A DNA stretch of 64,000 nucleotides, taken from the IMG/VR virus record IMGVR_UViG_3300042465_007301, positions 1-64,000 of that record; one strand, written 5' to 3'. The position numbers and the translations under genes are program-made. Positions 11,101 to 20,000 of this stretch are shown here, in pieces. Each line of letters opens with the position of its first letter. Position 1 is the first letter of the stretch. The notes under the pieces are model-generated. The model made no database searches. It worked only from the letters and a program-made list of their open reading frames with translations, and was not told the origin of the DNA. The DNA comes from a virus.

Positions 11101-14100
11101 TCTAATCTTGGATTAGGTTCTTCTCCTGGAGTTAATGAAGCTGCATTAGACCAACCATCTCCTAAGTCACCACCAAGGAATTGAGCTACACCAGTTCCAT
11201 TACCTGGATAAATATTTCTCTTATACAATTCTAGATCTGGTTGTGATGCAAAGTTTGACCACATGGTTCTCATTATTCCAACCATTGGTAGTCTTACGTC
11301 TATGCCAAATGGTGATGCGCCGAGTCCAGTCCCATTTGAATTATCACCAAACGGATTTAAGGCACCTGCTGCGGTACTAGCACCACCAGTTAAACCACTA
11401 CCTTGACCAACTGCCAGTAGTGCATCTGAAGCTGCGTTTCTAATGCCAGCGTTTTTATTTCTTTCCATATCATTTAATGGCTCATAAAGTATGCTTCCAA
11501 AATGTTTAATTCCAAATTTGTTGTCAGAAAATATAGTTTTTTTTGTTGCGTGAGCAAAAGCTTCTTTTGTTCTAGATGTGCCCATTGAAAGAAGTCGAAC
11601 CATTAAATCTCTTGGTTCAGATAAGTACAATCCGGTATTAAGACCGCCGTCTATGTGACCGCTAGATCCCTTTTTGTCAACAGAGTTTACTACTGGGCTA
11701 AGTTCGATGGCGTCAGATTGACATGTGACTGTAACTATTTCTCCTAATTCAACTTCAGTTATTACACCATTGAATATAGTATGAAGTGAGTTTGGATTTG
11801 CACCATAACCAACTCTTAAGTGAACTCTTACGCCTGGCTTAAGTCTCATATTTTCTATGTCAACAATGTATTGACTTTCCATATGACCTAATTGATTTCT
11901 TGCAAAATTTAAAGTTCTATCGATTACCTGCTCAAGGCCAGAAGTTAGTGATAATTTATCTACACCAGGCTTATCATCTGTCTCACCACTTCCGCTAAAT
12001 ATTGTTGTAGCTTCTTTTGTAGAAAGCTTTGCGTACATATTGGAAGCTCTAAATACTAGCGTATCGCCTAAGATATCTTCAGAAGACACTACAGAAAAAT
12101 CTATTATAGATTGCAGTCCATAGAAATTATCAAATAGTTTTGTGCCAGCAAAATTCTTTTCATCTATTAACCAAAGCATATACGTAGGAAAGGCCCTAAC
12201 CATTCTTCCTGATATATCCCTGTACTGAGTATCTATCATCATTTTTTCCCAGTGATCAGTAACGCTCTTTGAGTTACCATTTGACTTCATAGTTTCTGGC
12301 TTACCCTCATCTCCAGATGAATATGAGTACTGGTATTCAGATAACGCTTTTGCCCCAGGAACTCCGGTTAAAGATTTTGTTGTTCCGACATCTGGCGTCT
12401 GAGTGTCAGTTATCCCCACATATTCAACTGAACTATCTTTTTTAACAGCAACGTCATCTACGGTTAAATAAAATCTTCCATTTTTTTTATCGATATACCC
12501 AAATTGATATCCGTCTGCAGTATGTATCATTGATGGGATTTTTGTGTCACCAGGCCCAGATGCTGCTGGAAAAGTATTTATGATAGCATGCGCGTCTAGT
12601 TCGTCTGGATTAAAGCTTACATATTTATCTTCTGCAAATCCATCATCGGAGCCACCCAATGCAGATTGCAATTTTGCTCTTGCTTCTTCATTGGAACTTG
12701 ATAGATCTCCAGATTTTAATTGACCAGAAGATAGTCTCCAACTGGAATCAGCTAAATCTTTAGTGTCAAATTCACCCTCGTCTAAAGAGTCTACATAATT
12801 TAATAAAAATTTATCGTGAGGTTGATCAATGTCTAATAAGGCTTCCATTATATAAGAAGCTGTTTCTGAAGCCTTTAATCCTAGTGTTCCCCTAGAGTAA
12901 GCTTTTAATTCATCTAATTGATCATTTAATATATATTCTCTAAACTTAGCAACAACCGCAGAGCCCTTATGCGTCATTGATCCATAAGGTGTTACCACTG
13001 TTATTTCTTTAGATGGGTCAACATTAAACGTATCAAGTCTAGAGAGCTTGCCTTTATTTTCGGTGACGCTATGTATAACGTCTCTGTCAAACATCTCAAA
13101 ACTTCTAAAATAAAAATCTGGATCAAGACATCCTACGACTTCGCTGTCCTTATTTCTAATCTCTAATGGAAAGTCTGGATATGAGTTAAACGAGCCCCAC
13201 AACTGCTTCATTCTTAGGAATGGATTTTTCTTTGTCCCGAATTCTTCAATCATCTTTCTTTGTTGATCAGAAGATAATTGTTCACGTTTTTGCTGAAATA
13301 TATCAAAATCTACTAATCTTAAAGAAACATCATAGACATGTGGAAAATTTGGAATAGTTGAAACATTAAATGAGAGAGGAAGAACATACTTAACTCCAGC
13401 CAAAGCTGTTATTATATTTTTGATACCTAAAAATCCCATAACGCCAGCAGCGTGTTCGAGTCTAGCTAATCCGTTGATGTGATCAAATATTTTTCTTAAT
13501 TTTATTAATTCTTTTTCACCAAATACTTTCATGGAAATATTTATATAACTATCTCCACCGCCAATGTGCTGATAAGTTGGCTCATCTTGCATCTGTACTT
13601 GTAGTGGAATTATATTATTGCTCATTGAGATAGAGACATCGGTAACGATTGCATTAGCTGGATCTATGTCAACTCTTATCATTGGCACTTCCCACTCTCT
13701 TATGTGGAAGCTCCCATTTCTTTCCCTAGCTGCCTCCATCAAATCTCTGATTGGTCCAGCCTTAAAGAATCTTTCATACACCATAGAACTATAACCAGCA
13801 GCAAACTGCTTCTTAATTATTGATCTTTCGTTCTCTTTCCATTCATCATCTTTAGTTTTTCCTGCATTTATTGCTCTTTTTTGCAAATACTCATCAACCA
13901 AAAAATCAAGATAAGAGGTTGTAGTTAAAGCTTTAGATTTAAAGAAAGATTTTATCTGAGATAGTGTTTCATCCTGGAAAACAATTGCTCCAAAAACATA
14001 TCTTTCTGTATCTTCATATGCGTTTTCTGTTCTATCAAAATCTCTTAAGTAGGCTTTCCTGTTGGAATCAAGCTGTGGATTCTGAAATATAAAACTTGTT

Positions 14101-16556
14101 ATGATAAAATCATAAGCTTTTTTTTGAAAGTCTGTTGTATTTCTTCCCGCAGTTAATATGTCAATACTTTGTACGATTTTTTGATTAACAGTATACTCAA
14201 CGATATTTCCTGTTGAAGTTGTTATAACTGAATCTAAATCTCTATGATATCCAGCTGATTCATTAATATCAATACCAAAATTAGCCAACATTTGATTCCA
14301 AAAAGTTCTACCTGTATCAGTCAAACCTTTTTCTTCAGCAGATTGAAATCCAGATACGTCTGGAGTAAATATTTTAGTTTGAGTTTCAGCTGGCATATAG
14401 AATGATAAGTTGCTACCATTCGTCCATTCTCTAATTACGTTGGTCGTAAACACTTCGTTCTTATAGCCTAGGAGAGCGTCGTTAACGATCTTCGAAGGAG
14501 ATATCCCAGCTTGGGCCGAGAGCCTATCAGAGGCGGCCTGTATGCCTCTTAGATCGTCCTGAGTGACATCTCCGTCTCTATCGGTGTCAAGCATTGCTTT
14601 TGCTATGTCTTGAGTATTTTCGCCCTCTTTACCAAACATTAAAAATTCTTCATTTATATAATTATGAAGAGCTCCAGCTGCCTTGCCCATATACTGCCTA
14701 AACTTACCCCAATGAATAGCTTGGTTAAAGTCATTGAGCATTGGTAGGAACGGCTTATGATTAAAGTTGTATAGATTTAATGTAACCACTAAAGCAAACG
14801 GGTAACTTGGTATTGTGGAAATTGACATACCTTGAAGAGCAACGCCAGTTATTCCATATACGGAATTTAAATAATGATTTCTAATTGGAAGAAATGGAGC
14901 GTATTTAAACGCGGCAACTAAACCTCTTAAAGATGAAAGAAACTTATCTATCTTTTCTTCATTATCACCATTGCCACTAAAGTCTATTGTGAAGTTATCC
15001 TTAAGGGTAATCTTTGAAGCGTCTTCAATTGAGATACCCCATATCTCCTCATAGTTTGGAAAGAACAATTGCATACTGATAGTTGTGTGTTTGTATCCAG
15101 AATTAAACTTTGGACTATTTTTTTGTCTTAGCGCGCCTTCGCCCATGCTACTTGTTTTGAATTGAGTTTGTACGTCAATACCAATTGGTGGCACATAGAA
15201 ATTAGCTGCTCCTAATCTAAGATGAAATATATCAGGAGAAGACGGTGGAATATTTTGCCTAAATGGAAACTCTGCAATAGCTTTTTCTATTCTTTGACCA
15301 GTGTTAATAAGATCCCATGCACCGGTAAAGATGTTCTCACCATTGACCTGGCCAAGGGAAGCCATCAAATCGTTTAATATTGCTTGACCATCATTAAGCG
15401 GATCTTCTGATCCACCACCTTTTCCATCGTTTGAATAGTCAGCCGTTGCTGCTAGCGCGGCAAAGAAAAAATTAACTAGCTCTGGGAAATACCTGTAGAT
15501 GGTAGCTAGCGTTACTGGATCTCTAGAGAGTCTTTGTAAGACAACAGTAAGCTGCTGAAGCCAACCAGTATCTCTCACTCCATCTAATACATTAGCTGCA
15601 CCGGCGCTACCCTTTACTCTTTCAAGAGTAGACAGTCTAGCTCTACCAAATGCCTGCATTGCGTCGATGTAGCTTAATAGATCAAAAAGACCAGATGCCT
15701 CAATTTTATCAAACAAAGATTTTTGATAAGTATCATTTAACTGATATATTTCCATACTTGGAGATGCAACTGCTATAAATTGATTAACATAATTATCCTG
15801 AAAGGCTTTATCAAAAACAAAACTTGCATTGTTTTTTCTTACTAGACTTTCATAATACGAAGAAATTGAGGAATAAGAGCTATCGGAATGATCAAAACCA
15901 ATTATAGCTGCTCCACGCTGTATAAATTCTTCTAAAGCCGTTGCCCTGTCTATGTCTGTACCAAGTGAATTCTCGTCAACGGCTGGAGGTTCTTGAACAT
16001 CTTCTGGTGTTTGTGGCGTTTCTTCTGAATTATCACTACCTATATTAAAGTCTTTTATTCTCTGTCCAATAAAACTAGCCATTGTTGTAGCTGACTCTAT
16101 ATAGTGCCAGCACGAATCAACCTTAGAAAAAGGTTCGCTATACCATGTTTCGAATGCTTTTGCGTAAGCTACGTCTGTTAAATTAACATTTGTAGTTGGT
16201 ATTTTTTTATCAAACTTTTTTAGAATGCCAATTATATAATCAGTTGGATTTTCACCATTCCTTTTTGTATCCTGCACTTTAATAGCAGCAATTGCCGCAT
16301 TGCGCCAAGCAATATCATTAAAATCAGGTGGAGCAATTTTGATACCCCATGGCAATTGAGGGACACCAGCCCACACACCTATTGTGCCAGGAAATCCAGG
16401 TAGAACTGTTTGTAATTTAGCTAATGCTGGCCCAGATTGTATGTTTGAATTTGCATTTAATGTTATCTGTTGAATCTCTAAAAAGTAATCGTCTGCTTGC
16501 TGCTTGGTGGTAAACTGTTCTTTTATGTAGTCGAATGCTTGTTGATTTATGGTCAT
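5184..16556 (-). CDS. giant baseplate hub-like structural protein with C-terminal nuclease-like OB domain
   Basis: One uninterrupted 3790-codon frame. Positions are approximate. Residues 450-600 and 955-1090 hold two related beta-rich modules resembling tail tube or hub domains (IPSYPFALVVTLNLYNF and IPNFPHVYDVSLRLVDF are matching pieces). Residue 660 has an EF-hand/dockerin-like loop (DTDRDGDVTQDDL). Residue 1585 begins a hub-like stretch (RLKPGVRVHLRVGYG). Hydrophobic Gly/Ala segments lie near 1870 and 3355. Residues 3170-3210 (PHDLVYLADVYERMYGIFEV) are LysM-free hub-type sequence. Residues 3500-3590 resemble a staphylococcal-nuclease OB fold (VIDGDEIEV, VRLEGI). The position between tape-measure and lysin genes fits the baseplate hub. 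A manual scan found no in-frame CGG although CGG is frequent out of frame. Confidence 0.75.
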   Translation of the reverse strand: MTINQQAFDYIKEQFTTKQQADDYFLEIQQITLNANSNIQSGPALAKLQTVLPGFPGTIGVWAGVPQLPWGIKIAPPDFNDIAWRNAAIAAIKVQDTKRNGENPTDYIIGILKKFDKKIPTTNVNLTDVAYAKAFETWYSEPFSKVDSCWHYIESATTMASFIGQRIKDFNIGSDNSEETPQTPEDVQEPPAVDENSLGTDIDRATALEEFIQRGAAIIGFDHSDSSYSSISSYYESLVRKNNASFVFDKAFQDNYVNQFIAVASPSMEIYQLNDTYQKSLFDKIEASGLFDLLSYIDAMQAFGRARLSTLERVKGSAGAANVLDGVRDTGWLQQLTVVLQRLSRDPVTLATIYRYFPELVNFFFAALAATADYSNDGKGGGSEDPLNDGQAILNDLMASLGQVNGENIFTGAWDLINTGQRIEKAIAEFPFRQNIPPSSPDIFHLRLGAANFYVPPIGIDVQTQFKTSSMGEGALRQKNSPKFNSGYKHTTISMQLFFPNYEEIWGISIEDASKITLKDNFTIDFSGNGDNEEKIDKFLSSLRGLVAAFKYAPFLPIRNHYLNSVYGITGVALQGMSISTIPSYPFALVVTLNLYNFNHKPFLPMLNDFNQAIHWGKFRQYMGKAAGALHNYINEEFLMFGKEGENTQDIAKAMLDTDRDGDVTQDDLRGIQAASDRLSAQAGISPSKIVNDALLGYKNEVFTTNVIREWTNGSNLSFYMPAETQTKIFTPDVSGFQSAEEKGLTDTGRTFWNQMLANFGIDINESAGYHRDLDSVITTSTGNIVEYTVNQKIVQSIDILTAGRNTTDFQKKAYDFIITSFIFQNPQLDSNRKAYLRDFDRTENAYEDTERYVFGAIVFQDETLSQIKSFFKSKALTTTSYLDFLVDEYLQKRAINAGKTKDDEWKENERSIIKKQFAAGYSSMVYERFFKAGPIRDLMEAARERNGSFHIREWEVPMIRVDIDPANAIVTDVSISMSNNIIPLQVQMQDEPTYQHIGGGDSYINISMKVFGEKELIKLRKIFDHINGLARLEHAAGVMGFLGIKNIITALAGVKYVLPLSFNVSTIPNFPHVYDVSLRLVDFDIFQQKREQLSSDQQRKMIEEFGTKKNPFLRMKQLWGSFNSYPDFPLEIRNKDSEVVGCLDPDFYFRSFEMFDRDVIHSVTENKGKLSRLDTFNVDPSKEITVVTPYGSMTHKGSAVVAKFREYILNDQLDELKAYSRGTLGLKASETASYIMEALLDIDQPHDKFLLNYVDSLDEGEFDTKDLADSSWRLSSGQLKSGDLSSSNEEARAKLQSALGGSDDGFAEDKYVSFNPDELDAHAIINTFPAASGPGDTKIPSMIHTADGYQFGYIDKKNGRFYLTVDDVAVKKDSSVEYVGITDTQTPDVGTTKSLTGVPGAKALSEYQYSYSSGDEGKPETMKSNGNSKSVTDHWEKMMIDTQYRDISGRMVRAFPTYMLWLIDEKNFAGTKLFDNFYGLQSIIDFSVVSSEDILGDTLVFRASNMYAKLSTKEATTIFSGSGETDDKPGVDKLSLTSGLEQVIDRTLNFARNQLGHMESQYIVDIENMRLKPGVRVHLRVGYGANPNSLHTIFNGVITEVELGEIVTVTCQSDAIELSPVVNSVDKKGSSGHIDGGLNTGLYLSEPRDLMVRLLSMGTSRTKEAFAHATKKTIFSDNKFGIKHFGSILYEPLNDMERNKNAGIRNAASDALLAVGQGSGLTGGASTAAGALNPFGDNSNGTGLGASPFGIDVRLPMVGIMRTMWSNFASQPDLELYKRNIYPGNGTGVAQFLGGDLGDGWSNAASLTPGEEPNPRLEYLNRLTDSSWNNLLQRYDGGSQNASAAIDNLTLGMEARASGGTAAAVLGGGLLAAGAALAIGTGGIALPFIGGALAVGGGASLLGSLTGRGGVNIWKTFGLISDLDDDMPGFDEVSFRAQTYMKSVWDLFQMCARLLPNYIVAVRPFEDRSTVFYGKPHWLYTSAVVPITTGYPSEKRAVELGLKTPSYRSPDSELMDLLTKVNKQSNSTADYEAMRQAQNPAISISDIVQQQSSFSDIYAPAGILRGKVINFLDPWRTAYYGNSKTTKEQLTNDILSEIPKSKGYVTVGFHLPIDSTGQNASEVDIEKMKNLHVEIPQMPLRFSFPYFTDRVAGSVLLDYSFYALSTNRSGEGDDRLKTGTIHDGDKDLEKFNHDTLYRSLIDTEASLLAGSLTDKREGGTEDEFVINLASISFTAAVNPINTFGNDKFIFDLNTSGAVGTKSLVRMPLPSLLEHSRGLNELKGSWEYEYINQRTITSGSPFSYRDWGSPQYPIDEQFYIAMRWPYEITEDKDDEIFKKFKDKYFSDRDVDQFHGKPKDYKNRKVLVYSPTTRTAVVCKPAYFLWGTDKADLIYGTNQENDWSEEWVVSPRSAIAEEVDLAAVVSPDAAYYLGVMHLTENEKGYFKREKDDKGFDENRASASASALAQAGLAPVPMPRDCYFTFVDDSVPLGVVTTIYNPANEFTYKGDADMGKSYFVGFGAFAAEGDGKLLAEEASKAGAQRSGRTGSADSMERQMELLNERPTAFTNTQWKEFVPVSGITLLDQSHFAEAAARGGNILGSKDGKEGGYFDYIIKADYSPLERDALWKILDSELPTTGDEDSGSGRERFAAVYDPASPESIKAREFFDEGFSASTHVIAGNGRTLSQANDVWDQFRFGYHNEIAIKKIFFDAFGMDPDDKTPLPDFLITILRNPKANPDIFKLFSANGPDSTAVDEFSLLLGSDFITNPNARTGIPYGTADSMERQIESGSTSLVSSDTVKQAIEFARKNLVDAPLDEGGLVRYFDTLVRTKYKKLGLFLQSQSNLSLILGADVGGGQPKADDIIKDNFTPKQVFLLIVGMFRQAMWQDSYARAWLVLKPNRQYTGDDMWDFSPVHKIFAAFIDPNQDYASNKRKFLKLLADNKGEGNSAGNVVGVLTHNIDSFWDQNIGPLFTALSDGLSGLMNMFRMSMLQMGYGLSNIDNFSKQANIMNKVLNDSIYYSLGRPGSLLRAIDNPFTREYGEPVVEVREPFQKIHYISSFSTIIANNIQETITNVATQVTAVSEGKYPVTVALDKSIPAERQVEKTVETGLFFDNIMGEGLFGIAQPLFHPIEFARGAIKLSQGAPDELMARRVALAHLKESLKDIYSGELIVIGSADIRPHDLVYLADVYERMYGIFEVEQVVHHFTPNMGFITSITPNALVTINDPARWFMSSWIHSWMSIQNIRNDTRSLINSVQAGSTGILSGGDISVDGMSEALRSQMMGGVQFTHGSSALMSDIMANFAAEGLTDAQSQIENQMKQNSENGMSLKGIAATYLTTVGLTAAAAAIPFGAIAGGIAAGVASDLFWKGWSWVRDNVLDQHGCYVSYLNKNGQPMDASLAINQGMVVGRYHTKRLLPGILGVKSKVRTVDGNAFIRNDDLLKSLGWKEKEITDLVRYVSYENALVNAEVLKYSGTGPDKTGLNQYFKVICKLHNVIDGDEIEVIDLMNPTGQPFKVRLEGIIASSLGTFQAYTNTSIQAGYKPDDPTTAINVNSPGGRAAIFVSERLRDKPFVIRVSPNDQSSVSIYTEDDLSPGSRINNTNSYFKGVNYGDQEREKSLGTVFYRMLDEDKEANISIVRSFFVQNLDLSIIRKKEKFKENLYKETVFGKKFDEIYNSIYTSNMENHFEITGETDPLLTITNDERKLFNDLVNFKILEVLYSKASEWPYISWDEYYNDGAPATLNWELVTNNLAQVYTLDLLRERASTGGLDRAIPMPVYVEQKGGV

Positions 16557-16561
16557 GAATA

Positions 16562-17030
16562 CTACCTAAACATTCCTTCTATTTTACGCATTTGCAACAG
16601 TCTGTCTCCGGAAGAATTTCTTTTTAGAGAACTTGAATAGTTATCTATTATAGCAGAATTTTTTATATTATTTGAATTATTGAATGCTAAAGAATCACCA
16701 GTAAGAGAAAAGCTTTTCTTATTATATCTTGCTTGTTGATTTACTGGATTATCATAACCAGCTCCATTGGCCTGAATATAAGCTGGAGATGAATTCATGT
16801 ATCCTTCATATGATCCCTTTAGCGGATCAGATGGGGCTTCAGCTTCTGGAGAGAATCCATGTATGCTTGCTGACCTTGAATCGTTTGTTCTTTTAGCTAG
16901 CCCGTGAAGTAATTGCTGCACCAGCTGGGCTAGGAGTGCCGCTGTTGGCTTTTGGCCCTGAAGCAGCTGCCACTAAATTGGCGTTAGTTTTAGCTACCCC
17001 ACCAGATCCAGTAGGAAGGTTATCAGCCAT
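16562..17030 (-). CDS. small tail protein of unknown function, +1 recoded at CGG
   Basis: The true start is ATG 17030 (MADNLPTGSGG) with AAAGGA upstream. The zero frame ends at TAA 16893 after 45 residues. The downstream frame, open to 16562, carries a clear protein end (DRLLQMRKIEGMFR). Reading codon 43 as CGGG (16904-16901) joins them into 155 aa (S-R-L-A-K-R-T-N). The sequence is low in complexity at its N-terminus and rich in Asn, Ser and Tyr later; no family is recognised. It lies between the 2054-aa and the 3790-aa proteins, so a structural or assembly role at the tail tip is likely. Confidence 0.65.
16901..16904 (-). other. +1 recoding site 2: TCA CGGG CTA (155-aa tail protein, codon 43)
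   Basis: Zero frame reads CGG GCT AGC TAA. It is the only one of the eleven sites with G rather than A as fourth base. Confidence 0.75.
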
Positions 17031-17056
17031 AAAATAATTTATCCTTTAATTTAAAA

Positions 17057-20000
17057 TTAGAAAGAACCCGCTATATCGTCGTAAGGATTACGTCCTAGAG
17101 AAGGGAGGCTATCATGCATAGTACCTTGAACATTCCCATTTGTTACTAATCCGAGCTCTATTCATAAATTGTTCCATGTTGTCTTGATCTCCATCTACTG
17201 ATATATTATAAGACATTCCTTGACCATTTTGTGAAATTGGCGCGTCTGAAAAACCCATTGGTGAATTTGGAATTCTTTCGTACGGATTACCACCTGGTAG
17301 CAATGGGGGACCAGACATTGCTTCTTGTGTTCTTTCTTTTTTCTTAATAGATCCAAAGACTGCAAGACCAGTGGCTATTGCTGCTACACCAGCTATTTTT
17401 CCTTTATTTTTTAATGCGCCTTCATATAATTCTCTCATCTGTGGTGACTTCATGAAGTCTTGTATTCTAGTGTACTTTCCAGAAGCAGTAACGCCTGGAT
17501 CGGCATAAGTCCTAGCAAGTGTTGCTCGAACTGCGCGATCTGCATCATCCTCGGCTTCACGGATAAATTTATTTCTCATCGCTTCTATTGCGTCTTCGAT
17601 TGTTCCCAGTGATCTCTCAGTAGCGTCTCCTCTTAAGCTGGGAGTGAATATTCCTGGTGCTATTTCTTCACCACCTTGTAGTATGGCGTTGAATTGAGCA
17701 TACTCTGGGAGCTGAGTCTCTAACATCGCCTCATATCTTGTTCTCATTGTGCCTATTAATCTTACTCTGTTTGAAACCTTTTCTGCAATTTCAGTTTCAG
17801 TTTCAGTTGAAGAAGCAGCCGCTCTGATTCTTTGACCGATAACACCACCTGTTGGGTCTAAGTCTTCTCCATTAAAAGCAAGGAAATCTTCTAAAAATTC
17901 TAAATCTACTGAAGAGTCAGTCATACCATTAAGAATTTGTTGGACTTCTTCTGGGTTAACTAATTTGGGAACTCTTTCCAGCATATCAATTTCAGCGTTC
18001 TTTGCCGACTGTCTATCAACTTTAAATAATCGAGACAAGAAGTCTTTATCCATTAAATTATTTGGAACTGTTAAATCTGCATCAGCATTTTTGCTTACAA
18101 GTGCTTCTATTAAATTGACTATATCGTCAGTTTGTTTTTGTGCTCCTGTAAATTTAGTCACCTGTAATGTATGATTGATTCTAACAAAAGCAGCTAATTG
18201 TTGAACGGTAAATTTTTCTATTCCGGGTGCTGCAATCTCTATCGGCTCAGCTGATGATAGTACGTTTTCAAGCATGAAACCCATTGCGGTGAGACCATCT
18301 TCAATTGCGGTAGGTTTTAAAATTCGTCTTGCGTTTTTCATTTCCTCTATCTCAAACAACAATTTATCCATAACCTCTTCTACTCTATTAAACTTACTTC
18401 CATCGGGACGAAGCTCGTTTTGATATTTTTGTATATGAGCAGTAAAAAATTCTTGAACAGCATTTCTGGCTTCTTGTTCCGCAAAATCATTAGATACTCT
18501 TAGTATGCCTATGGTTGCTGTTCTTTTTCCCTCCATAGCTTTCCTTGCTCCCTTTGTTACTAAATCATTTAATTCCTCTTCAGTTGCTAAACCTCTATTT
18601 ATTAATTTATCTGTTACATCTCTTCTATTGCGAAGTGTATTGCCGTTAAATGTCATATTTTCAAGATCTCTTAAAAGATTACCCTCAATCATTAAATCAT
18701 CTATTGTTTTTCCATAACTTCCGGCGGCGTTTCCTAATCGCTGTGTAATAGTTCCTTTTAACTCACCCATTGCTTCGTTTAATGGAATCGTTTCATAAAT
18801 AGTTGCAAGTCCACCTGGTGCATATTGATTATATTTCATAGTACCAAAATCTTTTGTCATTTTTGCGATTGAAGCGTTAACGTTTGCCATAATATCGTCT
18901 ATATTTTTTGTTGCAAAATTTTCTTTAGCTTCCCCTTCTAAACCAAAAAGTTCAAGAAGCTTTACTTTAGCTTCCGCCCCAGATACTTTTTTGTTTTGAA
19001 ATTTCTTTCCAGGTCTCGTCATGCCATCTATCTTTTTTATGATACTACTTTCAGGAAGGTCTATTCCAAGAGCTTTAGCTACCTTGTTCCCTCCTTCAAC
19101 AATTGACTCTATCACCCTATTAACGTCACCATCGTCTGTTTTAGACGCAATGTCAGATAGTTTTAAATGTGTAGCAAAGTCGTCAAAGCCAACCATTCCT
19201 ATTCCGCTAAAGTCTATATCAGGATAGAATTCTTGCAAAGCTCTTATCATACCCATTTGCTTTGCTGTATTATTAACAAGTGTTGTTCCTACATTGTCTG
19301 ATGATAAATTTATGATACCAATCAGTTCTTCACTAAACTTATCGTTTCTTGCGAGTATTGTATTTACAAGATTAACCATTTCTGGAGTTTCCATTGTAAG
19401 CGCGCTTACGTCATAGGCACCGCTAGTCATTATACCAGCCCTAGTCGCTATTTCGCGGATAGCAGAATCATCTCCCATAAGGGAAAACAATGAATTTGAT
19501 AATGCCCTCTGGGCAACCTCATCAGAAAAACCACCGTCTCTAGTAAGATTAAATGCCATGAGCAAACTTTGGTTTGTTGCATTCAAATTTATTTTCATAC
19601 TTGCACCTACGGCTGCGTCAATTGCACCTTCTGGGTTAAATACAAGCGATGTAGCAGCTTCCAGCCCCGTAACTAGTTTTTCTAATTCTATGTTTCCTTT
19701 ACTTATTGCATACTCTTTTATCCTACCCAATGCTGCAAGTCTTTGTTCTTCTGAAGAAACTGCCCAACCAAGTCTATTCACATATTTGCCCAGCTCTCCC
19801 GTAGCCGCAGACATTGCAGTAACATTAGATCTTTGAAGCATTGAATCTAATGTGGTTTTAACTCCGCATTGTTAGGTCTTCTAAACCTTCTCGTACTGAG
19901 TGTTTATATAATGCTCCTGATGTTCTAACAGCAAAATCCATTTCGGTTATTGTTGCACTGGCTGATCTAGTAGCTGCGATATCGAAAGCTTCCTTATAAG

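Noticed and set aside
16893-17030. A separate 45-aa gene followed by a gene starting at GTG 16921
   Set aside because: The GTG has no Shine-Dalgarno and lies inside the overlap. The same CGG pattern as elsewhere explains both halves as one gene.
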